From assembly GCA_028684815.1 (NCBI GenBank), contig JAQUFE010000021.1:1-32279 (forward strand): a DNA stretch of 32,279 bases. The letters run 5' to 3'. The DNA is from Sulfurimonas sp. GTDB taxonomy: Bacteria > Campylobacterota > Campylobacteria > Campylobacterales > Sulfurimonadaceae. Positions 1-7,218 of this stretch are shown here, piece after piece. The position numbers were made by a program, and so were the translations under genes. The notes beneath the pieces are model-generated. The model ran no database searches, was not told the DNA's origin, and saw only the letters and a list, made by a program, of their open reading frames with translations. Within the stretch, counting starts at the first letter, position 1. Every line of letters begins with the position of its first letter.

Positions 1-3
1 GAT

Positions 4-249
4 ATGAAGAGTCTTAACTGTTATATGTGTGCCTGTCCAAACTTTAGGTTCAATGATGATGGGCTTGCTAAATACAATGAGCAAGTGATCCTAAGTAGAT
101 GCGACATAAATAATGGTAAAAAGTTTGCAGGTGGTGGTTTTATCCATCAAGACTGCTCATCTTGTACAGTCCCTCATCATAAGGCATATATCTTAAAAAA
201 CTTCTCGTATGAGTGGAAAAATATGATGAGTAAATGTAAAACTAAATAA
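4..249 (+). CDS. small cysteine-rich protein, possibly 5'-truncated by the window
   Basis: The visible product is 81 aa, with six cysteines grouped as CYMCAC near the N-terminus, a single Cys at about residue 33, and DCSSC at about 51-55, followed by a histidine pair. This spacing suggests a metal-binding (zinc-finger-like) fold. It resembles the small proteins annotated as cysteine-rich small domain, but I make that match from memory of the motif only. The first ATG is three bases into the window and the frame is open to the edge, so the true start and ribosome-binding site cannot be seen. It ends 12 bp before the Sel1-repeat gene and is probably cotranscribed with it. No function is assigned. 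Confidence 0.65.
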   Translation: MKSLNCYMCACPNFRFNDDGLAKYNEQVILSRCDINNGKKFAGGGFIHQDCSSCTVPHHKAYILKNFSYEWKNMMSKCKTK

Positions 250-261
250 GGAAGGGTTGTT

Positions 262-963
262 ATGTTAAAGTTTGTTTTGATTGTAGTTATGTTGTCAGTT
301 GGGCTCTTTGGAGATACAAAAGAGGCGTATAAAGCCTTTACAAATAAAGAGTACAAAGAGGCTTTTAGACTCTACGAGATAAGTGCAAAAGCTGGGGATC
401 CTAAGGCACAAAATGCTCTTAGCTATCTCTACTTTAATGGCTTAGGTGTAGACAAGGATGCGCAAAAAGGTCTTGAGTGGTTGGAGAGTGCAGCTTCAAA
501 CTCAGATGTTTCAGCTCAGTATGATTTAGGCATGATGTATCTTGTTGGTAGCAATATCAAAACAGACCCAAATGAGGCTCTAAAATGGTTAAGCAAAGCA
601 TCAGATGCTAACCACACAGATGCTCAGTACAATCTAGCTTTGATGTACTACAGAGGAGATGCAACGGATCAAAACGTTACAAAAGCAGCTGAACTACTAG
701 AGAGTTCAGCACTTGGTGGAAACGAGCAGGCAGAGCACAATGTTGGACTTGTTTATATGCAGCTCATAAAACTAGACAAAGCGGCTCACTGGCTTGAGAT
801 AAGAGCAGAGAAAGGTGATGCAAAAGCTTACTATCTATTAGCAGAAATCTACTGCTCCAAAGAGGAGTTCAAAAAAGCAAAAAAGTGGGCTAAAAAGTCA
901 ATGGATGCTGGGGATGAAAATGCTAAAGAGCTTTGGATAAAACACAATTTAGAGAACTATTAG
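262..963 (+). CDS. secreted Sel1-like repeat protein
   Basis: The 233-aa product starts with a short hydrophobic signal segment (residues 1-17, FVLIVVMLSVGLFG), followed by about five Sel1-like/TPR-type helical repeats. The diagnostic pattern recurs in each repeat: A...GDPKAQNALSYLYFNGLG, then WLESAASNSDVSAQYDLGMMY, then AQYNLALMYYRG. Such repeats are protein-protein interaction scaffolds, and here the protein is probably periplasmic. The start is supported by a strong AAGGAAGGG ribosome-binding site 7 bases before the ATG. The partner is not evident from the context. The protein has none of the extra cysteine pairs seen in Helicobacter Hcp proteins of this family. Confidence 0.88.
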   Translation: MLKFVLIVVMLSVGLFGDTKEAYKAFTNKEYKEAFRLYEISAKAGDPKAQNALSYLYFNGLGVDKDAQKGLEWLESAASNSDVSAQYDLGMMYLVGSNIKTDPNEALKWLSKASDANHTDAQYNLALMYYRGDATDQNVTKAAELLESSALGGNEQAEHNVGLVYMQLIKLDKAAHWLEIRAEKGDAKAYYLLAEIYCSKEEFKKAKKWAKKSMDAGDENAKELWIKHNLENY

Positions 964-1215
964 TATAAGAAGTATGAAAATCAGATTGTCGCGCTTGGTT
1001 GTTGAATGGGTGGAAGAATTTTGCAAAACTAAAACCAGAATTTAAAAACTCTGGTTTTATACAATATGTTGTGAATCAAGGAGATATTAAAAAGTCTCAC
1101 TTAAAATTATACCTACCAAGTTTGGCACACTTTGTCATAAGAGAAATTAAAGACGATGCTTTTAAAAATACTAAGCAATAGTATCCTTCGCGATAAGCTT
1201 TGCACAGAGAGGCTC

Positions 1216-1306
1216 CCTCTTGCTCCCATGCTCTGCGTGGGAGTTTATATATATAACTGTAACTTAGATATATATGAGTTCCAACGCAGAGCGTAGGAAC
1301 TAGTTA
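1216..1306. repeat. REP-like palindromic repeat, copy 1
   Basis: This 91-bp unit is identical to the unit at 1405-1495 except for two adjacent bases. Each half carries a small hairpin built on a CTCTGCG core (CTCCCATG/CTCTGCGTGGGAG on the left, GTTCCAACGCAGAGCGTAGGAAC on the right as two arms). The two halves are imperfect inverted copies of each other, separated by an AT-only TATATATA stretch. Cores of the type CCCACGCTCTGCGTGGG are known as dispersed REP-like sequences in many bacteria, often mobilised by RAYT transposases. No RAYT gene is in the window. Confidence 0.8.
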
Positions 1307-1319
1307 AAATTAAAGTGTG

Positions 1320-1390
1320 ACTTATAAGCTTTATCTACGAGGTTCATCGTGGAGAACACCATTGGTTAGAGTTCCTAAAAACCTCGCTTC
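1320..1390. repeat. structured dispersed repeat (nested hairpin), copy 1
   Basis: Nested stems are visible: an outer stem CGAGGTT (1338-1344) with AACCTCG (1380-1386), and an inner stem around GAAC (1354-1357) with GTTC (1371-1374). A related copy lies at 18310-18377. The two share GGTTNATCGTGGAGAA and TTCCTAAAAACCTC, and differ inside the stem by at least one compensatory pair (C-G here, T-A there). This indicates that the folded form is conserved. The function is unknown. Confidence 0.65.
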
Positions 1391-1404
1391 GTTATGTGTT
1401 ACTT

Positions 1405-1495
1405 CCTCTTGCTCCCATGCTCTGCGTGGGAGTTTATATATATAACCCTAACTTAGATATATATGAGTTCCAACGCAGAGCGTAGGAACTAGTTA
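1405..1495. repeat. REP-like palindromic repeat, copy 2
   Basis: This is the second 91-bp unit, in direct orientation relative to 1216-1306 and matching it at 89 of 91 positions. It ends about 45 bp from the stop codon of the response-regulator gene, so transcripts of that gene would run into its hairpins. The near identity of the two units suggests recent duplication or gene conversion. Confidence 0.8.
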
Positions 1496-1539
1496 GATGT
1501 TTGCGAAGTTGAAACCTTGATTTCTAAGATGTTGCCTAT

Positions 1540-2229
1540 CTAGTTTAAGACTATTTTATACCCAATTCCATACTCATTTTGAATAAGGTTTTCTGGTAGT
1601 TTAGCTCTTAGACGCTTTATAAAAGATGTCACTGCATACTCTGAGAACTCTTTGCCTGTGTCTTTGTATATGTGGTAAAAGATTGCCTCAGCAGTAAAGG
1701 CGTGGTTTGACTTTGAGCAGAGTAGTCTAAAGAGCATTATCTCTTTCTCTTTTAAAGAGATCTGTTTCTCAGAGTTCCAAAGTGTATATGATGATTTATC
1801 CCAGAAGATATTATTGCTAAGGTAGATTCTTTTTTTTGAACTTCTTATTTTTTCAACAAGCCCAAACAGAAGCTCTTTTAATTTTAATGAGTTGATTGGT
1901 TTTATAAGATATGTTACAAGTTTTAGCTCTATTGCTTGGAGTAGTTTTTCTTCTTCTGAATGAGCACTTATAATGATAATTTCAGTCTCATCATCTCTTT
2001 GTCTGATTCTCTTTACCATCTCTAAGCCATTTAGATTTGGCATATTAATATCACTTATTATTATATCTGGCTTCTTCTCTACATATTGTAAATAGCCCTC
2101 ATGTCCACACTTAGCGACATAGACTTTTTTAAAAAAAATTTTTAAATACTCTTCTAAATACTCTCTTAATTGCGTCTCATCCTCAGCTATAAGAATAGAA
2201 ATATCTTCAATAATTTCATTAGTTTTCAT
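1540..2229 (-). CDS. OmpR-type response regulator
   Basis: The 229-aa protein has a receiver domain (residues about 8-125) and a C-terminal winged-helix DNA-binding domain (about 130-229). The receiver shows the acidic pair E16/D17, the phospho-acceptor D60 in IIISDINMPN, S89 and the conserved K110 in YLIKP. The C-terminal part has the OmpR/PhoB-like pattern ending in RLRAKLPENLI...GIGYKIV. The ATG overlaps the end of the upstream kinase gene by 11 bp, so the two are a translationally coupled pair. It is the last gene of the nirC-nirJ-nirF-nirE-kinase operon. Its targets are unknown; control of denitrification genes is an inference from position. Confidence 0.93.
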   Translation of the reverse strand: MKTNEIIEDISILIAEDETQLREYLEEYLKIFFKKVYVAKCGHEGYLQYVEKKPDIIISDINMPNLNGLEMVKRIRQRDDETEIIIISAHSEEEKLLQAIELKLVTYLIKPINSLKLKELLFGLVEKIRSSKKRIYLSNNIFWDKSSYTLWNSEKQISLKEKEIMLFRLLCSKSNHAFTAEAIFYHIYKDTGKEFSEYAVTSFIKRLRAKLPENLIQNEYGIGYKIVLN

Positions 2230-3724
2230 TTTTCATCCTTATGGTAAAAGTTGCGCCCTTTTGGTTATTCTTAACACTCAAGGAGCCATTCATATTGTTT
2301 TCTATTATAGTCTTTGCAATATGCAAACCTAGCCCTGTTCCCTGCGACTGATGCTTTGTTGTAAAGTAAGGGTTAAATATTTTTGGCAAAATTTCTTTAT
2401 CTATCCCTTGTGCATCATCACTAATACTAACGAGTGCATCTGAGCCATCTTTTTTCATCTCTACATTGATATGTACAAGAGGAATCTTCCTTATGTTTTT
2501 GATGTCATAGATATTTGAGAGTATGGATACTATCACTTGAACAAACTCATTTATATATCCATTTGCAAATAGCTCTTCATCTATAATTGTTTTTACTTCT
2601 ATCTGATGGTTTTGCACATTATAGTTTGTAATCTTTAAAGCTCTTTGTACGGCCTCATTTATACTAAATAGGCTCTTATCTTTGTTTGGTTTATAGTAGT
2701 TCATAAAGTCTTCTATGGTATCAGACATATACTCTACTTTCTCTTCCATTGCCCATATTTTTTGCTCTAATTCTTTACTCTTTAATATTTTAGCACTACT
2801 TTTTTCTTTTAATATAGCTAAAATTGTATTTATAATGGCTAAAGGTTGTCGCCATTGATGTGCAATATTTCCAATCATTTCACCCATTTCAGCTCTTTTT
2901 GCCTGCTCAAAAAGCTGCCTATCTCTCTCTTTTATGGTCTCTTTTTTCTCTTTTAGCTCATTTATAGTATCTAGTAGCTCTTGGTTGTACTTAGCATCTA
3001 TATATATTCCACACTCTAGATTTTTCATATCTTCTATAAGAGTTTTAATATACTTCTTTTTAATAATAGAGCCATGTTGCGGCGCAATGAGTTCTAAGTC
3101 TAGTTTTTCTATCTTTTGTAGTGCAAAGTTGAAAATATCCTTACTTGGCATATACTCCTGATGAAACTGTTTTGCTTTAGCAAAATATGTCTCATCTGCA
3201 TAAAATTCCCATGATTTTTCAATGCCTCCAAAGATATCACCTGAAAAAAGCGTCTTTGTCTCGGGCTCGTAACTCACAAAAGCTCCTGGTGCATGGCAGT
3301 ATGGAGTAGTATGAAATTCGAGTGTTAATCCGCTTGAAGTAATGAGCTTGTTATCATTTTTATCTATATTGTAATAACCTGAGCTTATAAGGTAATGTTT
3401 TATCAATAGGGCTGTTCGTGAGTGTGTAACTATAAGCAAATCATCTCTATTTATAAGCTTCTCAATCTCAGGAACTGCAGCTGCTAAGTCTGGGTCTTGA
3501 TGATGAAGTATGATGTACTTTATGCTACTTAAATCAGCTATGCTCTTTACTTTTCTAACCGTCTCTTCAAACTCTATCATGGAGCCAGGGTCCACAAGAA
3601 TAGACTCATTGCCATTTTTTATAAAGTATGGATGGCACTGAAATGGGTCGTCTTGTAGGTACATTCCGACCCAGTAGATGTTTCTGCTAATCTCTATAGC
3701 ATCCCTATAGTTATGCTTAGTCAT
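2219..3724 (-). CDS. cytosolic histidine kinase with N-terminal di-iron ODP (flavodiiron/beta-lactamase-fold) sensor
   Basis: The 501-aa protein has no membrane segment. Residues about 1-235 form a metallo-beta-lactamase-like ODP domain with the full flavodiiron ligand set: H75-x-D77-x-D79 in LHHQDPDL, H144 in YCHAPG, D163 in FSGD and H217 in APQHGS. Residues about 240-280 look like a coiled coil. The kinase core follows: H-box GNIAHQWRQPL (H289), N-box with SNIYDI, an unusual G1 box DDAQGI (normally DNGxGI), and G2 GTGLGL. ODP domains bind O2 at a di-iron site in spirochaete chemotaxis proteins, so O2 or NO sensing is the natural inference here. The ATG at 3724 overlaps nirE by 8 bp and follows GAGGG. 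A longer frame from a TTG at 3763 is less likely. Confidence 0.9.
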   Translation of the reverse strand: MTKHNYRDAIEISRNIYWVGMYLQDDPFQCHPYFIKNGNESILVDPGSMIEFEETVRKVKSIADLSSIKYIILHHQDPDLAAAVPEIEKLINRDDLLIVTHSRTALLIKHYLISSGYYNIDKNDNKLITSSGLTLEFHTTPYCHAPGAFVSYEPETKTLFSGDIFGGIEKSWEFYADETYFAKAKQFHQEYMPSKDIFNFALQKIEKLDLELIAPQHGSIIKKKYIKTLIEDMKNLECGIYIDAKYNQELLDTINELKEKKETIKERDRQLFEQAKRAEMGEMIGNIAHQWRQPLAIINTILAILKEKSSAKILKSKELEQKIWAMEEKVEYMSDTIEDFMNYYKPNKDKSLFSINEAVQRALKITNYNVQNHQIEVKTIIDEELFANGYINEFVQVIVSILSNIYDIKNIRKIPLVHINVEMKKDGSDALVSISDDAQGIDKEILPKIFNPYFTTKHQSQGTGLGLHIAKTIIENNMNGSLSVKNNQKGATFTIRMKNEN

Positions 3725-4457
3725 TACCCTCAAACCATTTAAGCTGCTCTCTAAGCTCGACAACTCTTCCCACTACTATAAGTGCAGGAGTTGGTACATC
3801 TTTAGCTTGTTCAACTATAGTTTCCAATGTTCCAACAACTACCACTTGGTCTTTTGTTGTTCCCTTTGAGATAACTGCTACAGGATAATCAGGAGCTTTT
3901 CCAAGTTCGATGAGTTTTTTAGAGATTCTAGGGAGATTATGCAGCCCCATCAAAAAGACAATAGTATCATCTGATTTAAAATTTTCCCATGGTATTTGAG
4001 ATGCTTTTTTGTTTGGACACTCATGCCCAGTTACCACTCTAAAACTAACAGACACACCACGATGTGTCACTGGAATGCCAGCATAAGCAGGCGCAGAGAT
4101 AGCAGATGTTATGCCTGGGATGACATCAAACTTTACACCTCTTTCTAACAAGTAAAGAGCTTCTTCTCCGCCACGTCCAAAAACAAATGGATCACCACCT
4201 TTTAGACGAACTACACACTCATGCTTTAGTGCGTTTTGGTAGATGACTTCATTTATATCGTCTTGAGGCATTATATGTCTGCCATCTTCTTTACCGACAT
4301 ATACAAATTCACAGCCACTTTTTGCCTCTTTTAATATGTCTGGATTTGCTAATCTATCATAGATGATAACATCAGCTTCTTTTATTACTCTAAGTGCTTT
4401 TATGGTTAAAAGCTCTATATCGCCAGGACCAGCGCCAGTTAAATAGACTCTGCTCAT
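3717..4457 (-). CDS. cobA/nirE: uroporphyrinogen-III C-methyltransferase (SUMT)
   Basis: The 246-aa protein catalyses SAM-dependent C2/C7 methylation of uroporphyrinogen III to precorrin-2, the shared precursor of sirohaem, cobalamin and haem d1. The sequence shows the SUMT hallmarks: VYLTGAGPGD at the N-terminus, VIIYDRL, VRLKGGDPFVFGRGGEE, and PGITSAISAPAYAGIPVTHR. The length is normal for a stand-alone SUMT without a CysG dehydrogenase domain. The start codon shares one base with the nirF stop (TAATG), and its 3' end overlaps the ODP kinase gene. Its place among nirJ and nirF points to a NirE role in d1 synthesis. It may also feed sirohaem and cobalamin, because no other SUMT gene is seen here. 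Confidence 0.95.
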   Translation of the reverse strand: MSRVYLTGAGPGDIELLTIKALRVIKEADVIIYDRLANPDILKEAKSGCEFVYVGKEDGRHIMPQDDINEVIYQNALKHECVVRLKGGDPFVFGRGGEEALYLLERGVKFDVIPGITSAISAPAYAGIPVTHRGVSVSFRVVTGHECPNKKASQIPWENFKSDDTIVFLMGLHNLPRISKKLIELGKAPDYPVAVISKGTTKDQVVVVGTLETIVEQAKDVPTPALIVVGRVVELREQLKWFEGND

Positions 4458-5593
4458 TATCTCTTTTCCTCATAAATAAATATACCTGATGGCTTTTTTA
4501 TTTGAAATATTTCACGGCTTAAGTACCATGAGTTAGTATTTAACACAGCCACTTTATTTGTATCATTTACAGATACATATAGATTTGGTCTGATGTTTGA
4601 CCATCTAACATGCAGAACTTTTCCATCAAACTCAAATCTTTTAATAACTTCTAATGTTGCAGTATCAATGATTTGCAGAACTGGAAATTTTTCTCCACTA
4701 AATGTTACAGCCATAAATTTTTTATCTGGTGAGAGTGCAGTAAAGACGGGCAAACCCTCTGTCTCTATGGCTTTTTCAAATTTAAAATCAGGTGTATATA
4801 CTAAAACTTTATTGTTTCCAACAGCTGGTATAAAGACATGCCCACCACCAATACTCCAAAAACCAAAATGAGGAACTTTTAAAACTGGTTTTCTATCATC
4901 TAGCAGTATATCTATCTTAGAATACTTCATAGTGTCAAGATCTACAACTCCAAAATGCTCACTTTGGAAAAAACCAGTTATAAAGTTGTTATCTTTAATC
5001 ATCGCATCAAAAGGCATAACTCCAACATCTGTAAACTCTTTATAAATCTCAAAGTTAGGAAGCCCTTTGCCCTCATTTTTATCTTTTAGGACTGTTATTT
5101 TATCATTATTCATTTGTGAAAAAACAAGATAATTTTTATACTGCTTTATGCCGACATTTTTTGAACCTGTCTCAAAAGATTGTAGAGGATTTAGATCTCT
5201 ATCTAAAATATCAACACTTTTTTTAGCGTAGTTTGCAACTGCAATAAAATTTTTTGCTACAGTAAAACCAATAGCGCTATCGCTTGTTTTTTTCTCTTTT
5301 AGTATCACTTCTTCTTCTGGGTCAAACTTTATCACATAACCATCACGAGAGATGATGTAGCCATCTTTGCCGTAAAACTTTACAACACCATGGTTCATAT
5401 TGTGAACGCCCTTTATATGAGACTTCGTTAACCCTTTTTCTATAACCGCTAAGGAGCTATCTTCTCTCTCAACTACAAAGATTTTTTCTTCCTTGTCTAA
5501 CATACTCAAAACTGGGTTGACACCCCTTGCATCTAGACTTATAAACATTGATGCAAAGATTGTTGCACCAAGTATTGCTCTTTTAAACTTCAT
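4457..5593 (-). CDS. nirF: haem d1 biosynthesis protein NirF
   Basis: The 378-aa protein begins with a signal peptide (residues 1-22, ending SLDARG, with no lipobox cysteine), followed by a beta-propeller made of repeated FxVAxxxxxVxVLD-type blades. It has no CxxCH. Length, propeller fold and gene neighbours match NirF, which completes haem d1 in the periplasm, reported as dihydro-haem d1 dehydrogenation. Characterised NirF proteins are cytoplasmic, periplasmic or lipoprotein depending on species; this one looks like a soluble exported form. The ATG overlaps the nirJ end by 11 bp and its stop overlaps the nirE start. A NirN-like d1 protein is less likely because the cytochrome c domain is absent. 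Confidence 0.88.
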   Translation of the reverse strand: MKFKRAILGATIFASMFISLDARGVNPVLSMLDKEEKIFVVEREDSSLAVIEKGLTKSHIKGVHNMNHGVVKFYGKDGYIISRDGYVIKFDPEEEVILKEKKTSDSAIGFTVAKNFIAVANYAKKSVDILDRDLNPLQSFETGSKNVGIKQYKNYLVFSQMNNDKITVLKDKNEGKGLPNFEIYKEFTDVGVMPFDAMIKDNNFITGFFQSEHFGVVDLDTMKYSKIDILLDDRKPVLKVPHFGFWSIGGGHVFIPAVGNNKVLVYTPDFKFEKAIETEGLPVFTALSPDKKFMAVTFSGEKFPVLQIIDTATLEVIKRFEFDGKVLHVRWSNIRPNLYVSVNDTNKVAVLNTNSWYLSREIFQIKKPSGIFIYEEKR

Positions 5594-6710
5594 CTCTTTG
5601 TCTCTCCTCTTTGGTTAAATAACATGATGGATCTTCACTCCATAAATCTCCAGTAATAGCAAAAGCACGAGCGCGTGAGCCACCATTACAAATATCAATC
5701 TGCCCGCAGTCACTACAGATGCCACTTACTGCTCTTGGGTGTACCCTTAATTTATCAAGAAGTTCTCCACTTTGCCAAATCTCGCCAAAATCTTGCTTTA
5801 TAATATTTCCAATAGTTATAGGAAAAAATGGATCAGGTCTTACATCACCTTCGCTGTTTATATTTAGAAGTTTTCTACCAGCTGAATTTCCACCCCACGA
5901 AGTGAGCCTGCTTCTCATAACATCTTTTAGATGCGGATATCTTAATGCAAACTCATTTAAAAATAGTATTGCATCTTGCTCCATATTACCCGTTACTATC
6001 TCGATATCTCTGCCAGTATCATAGTAAAGAAATGCTTTTTTAAGTATGTACTCAACTGACTCTCTTCTTTGCTCTTTTGTAAGATCCATCTTAAGATTAT
6101 CAAGACCACGTCCTGAATATACTAGATGCGAAATATAGATTTTTGGGATATTTTCTCTCTCAACAAGGTCAAATATATACTCTAGTGAGCCTATAGTCTC
6201 CTTTGTAACAGTAAAGCGGATGCCAACCTTTGCACCAGTTGCATTTGCAAGCTTCACAGCTTTTAGGGTCTCGCGAAATGCACCTTTTAGCCCACGAAAG
6301 TAGTCATGAGTCTCTTCATCTCCATCTATGCTAATTCCAACATAGTTAAAGGTATCAACTATGCGTCCAACATTACTCTTTGTAAAGTAAAGACCATTGC
6401 TTGAGAGATAGGTTATGATGCCATTTTCTTTACAAAAATCAGCAATCTCAAATAAATCTTTTCTAGTTAGTGGCTCTCCGCCTGAAAAGATTATAAACTT
6501 TACGCCATTATCTTTCATCTCTAAGATGGTTTTTTTTATTTGCACGGTTGTAAGCGTATCTACTTCATCAAGAGTTGATTTTGAGTAGCAGTGCATACAA
6601 GATAAGTTACAGCGGTTTGTAAAGTTCCAAATAGCAATGGAGCCATCTAATACTCTCTCTTTTTTACCTTCAACAACAGAAGATATGAGGTTTGTTAATC
6701 TAAACATCAT
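5583..6710 (-). CDS. nirJ: radical SAM haem d1 biosynthesis protein NirJ
   Basis: The 375-aa radical SAM enzyme carries the 4Fe-4S motif C34-x3-C38-x2-C41 (CNLSCMHCYS), the GGEPL SAM-binding motif, and a C-terminal SPASM-like cysteine cluster (CSDCGQIDICNGG plus a later Cys in DPSCYL). NirJ acts on 12,18-didecarboxysirohaem, removing propionate side chains on the way to haem d1. The related AhbC of the sirohaem-dependent haem pathway is the main alternative, but location between nirC and nirF supports NirJ. The ATG at 6710 overlaps the nirC stop (ATGA). A second ATG follows at once (MM), so the start could be one codon later. Confidence 0.94.
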   Translation of the reverse strand: MMFRLTNLISSVVEGKKERVLDGSIAIWNFTNRCNLSCMHCYSKSTLDEVDTLTTVQIKKTILEMKDNGVKFIIFSGGEPLTRKDLFEIADFCKENGIITYLSSNGLYFTKSNVGRIVDTFNYVGISIDGDEETHDYFRGLKGAFRETLKAVKLANATGAKVGIRFTVTKETIGSLEYIFDLVERENIPKIYISHLVYSGRGLDNLKMDLTKEQRRESVEYILKKAFLYYDTGRDIEIVTGNMEQDAILFLNEFALRYPHLKDVMRSRLTSWGGNSAGRKLLNINSEGDVRPDPFFPITIGNIIKQDFGEIWQSGELLDKLRVHPRAVSGICSDCGQIDICNGGSRARAFAITGDLWSEDPSCYLTKEERQRDEV

Positions 6711-7012
6711 TTACCCTTTTGTAAGAGGATATAGTTAGTTACTGCGTCTAATTCTTTGTCACTTAAATTAAACTCTGTCATCACAGTTCTTTTATAACCA
6801 AATGCTTTATACATCGCTTTTGGATCAATGATATAAGCTCTAATTTCATCTCTATTTCGCTTATCTGCAATCTCTGAAAATGGAGGACCGAAGGCTTCAG
6901 CCGTTTCATGGTGGCAGCCCCAACAATAGGTTTTAAACACCTCTTTACCATCTACATCATTAGAGTATAAAAAAGCAGACAATGCAAGTATTAGTATTAC
7001 AGTTTTTTTCAT
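6707..7012 (-). CDS. nirC: small periplasmic cytochrome c, NirC (c55X) type
   Basis: The 101-aa protein has a signal peptide (residues 1-18) and one haem c site, CWGCH at about 30-34. A methionine near the C-terminal third (VMTEF) may be the distal ligand. NirC-type monohaem cytochromes sit in nir operons and have been implicated in electron transfer to NirS or in d1 maturation. It is the first gene of the second nir transcript, 207 bp from nirS, and is preceded by a good FNR-type promoter. The family name rests on size and context, since small class I cytochromes are hard to tell apart. Confidence 0.85.
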   Translation of the reverse strand: MKKTVILILALSAFLYSNDVDGKEVFKTYCWGCHHETAEAFGPPFSEIADKRNRDEIRAYIIDPKAMYKAFGYKRTVMTEFNLSDKELDAVTNYILLQKGK

Positions 7013-7105
7013 GTTACATCTTTCATTTTTATCTTTTATTCTATCAAACCAAAGCTTGATTTATAGTTTATGCAAATTAGAATTTTGTCACTATTTGCAT
7101 ATATT

Positions 7106-7147
7106 AGGATAGCTATTTATTGCGAAAAAGAAGTTGATTTGAGTCAA
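7106..7147 (-). promoter_or_regulatory. FNR-type class II promoter for nirC-nirJ-nirF-nirE-kinase operon
   Basis: Read on the minus strand, TTGACTCAAATCAA (7134-7147) differs from the FNR consensus TTGAT-N4-ATCAA at one position. A -10-like TATCCT occupies 7106-7111, with its centre 32 bp from the site centre, as expected for an activator at -41.5. The predicted start is near 7099, giving a leader of about 87 nt to nirC. The regulator could be FNR, DNR/NnrR or another CRP-family protein. Confidence 0.72.
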
Positions 7148-7176
7148 GTTTGTCGTTTTAATGAAGATTGGAAAGA

Positions 7177-7200
7177 GTTTCTCCCCAAAGGGAGAGAAAC
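7177..7200 (-). terminator. probable nirS terminator hairpin
   Basis: GTTTCTC (7177-7183) pairs with GAGAAAC (7194-7200). Inside are CCC/GGG, a bulged base and a three-base loop. On the minus strand the hairpin lies 18 nt after the nirS stop and is followed by CTCTTTCC, a weak U tract. It separates nirS from the nirC promoter, so it is either a leaky terminator or an mRNA 3' end stabiliser. Confidence 0.55.
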
Positions 7201-7218
7201 TTATAGTATAAGTGCTAT

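Larger units (their letters stand above)
964..1539. other. 576-bp region without a convincing gene, filled by repeats
   Basis: Between the Sel1 gene and the convergent response-regulator gene there is no well-supported CDS. A 60-aa frame at 999-1181 begins with TTG, has no ribosome-binding site and matches nothing I recognise. A second short frame (ATG at 974) overlaps it in another phase, so this part could be a decayed gene. The rest (about 1216-1495) is two copies of a 91-bp palindromic repeat with a different hairpin element between them. No separate terminator is visible for the response-regulator gene, and the repeat hairpins may serve as one. Confidence 0.6.

Noticed and set aside
999-1181. 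60-aa open frame downstream of the Sel1 gene
   Set aside because: It starts with TTG, has no ribosome-binding site and resembles nothing known; another short frame overlaps it. It is at best a decayed gene.
1216-1495. CRISPR array
   Set aside because: There are only two units, 91 bp long and strongly self-complementary, with no regular short repeats or spacers and no cas genes in the window.
3725-3763. N-terminal extension of the ODP histidine kinase
   Set aside because: It would start at TTG deep inside nirE. The ATG at 3724 has GAGGG upstream and matches the start of the conserved domain.
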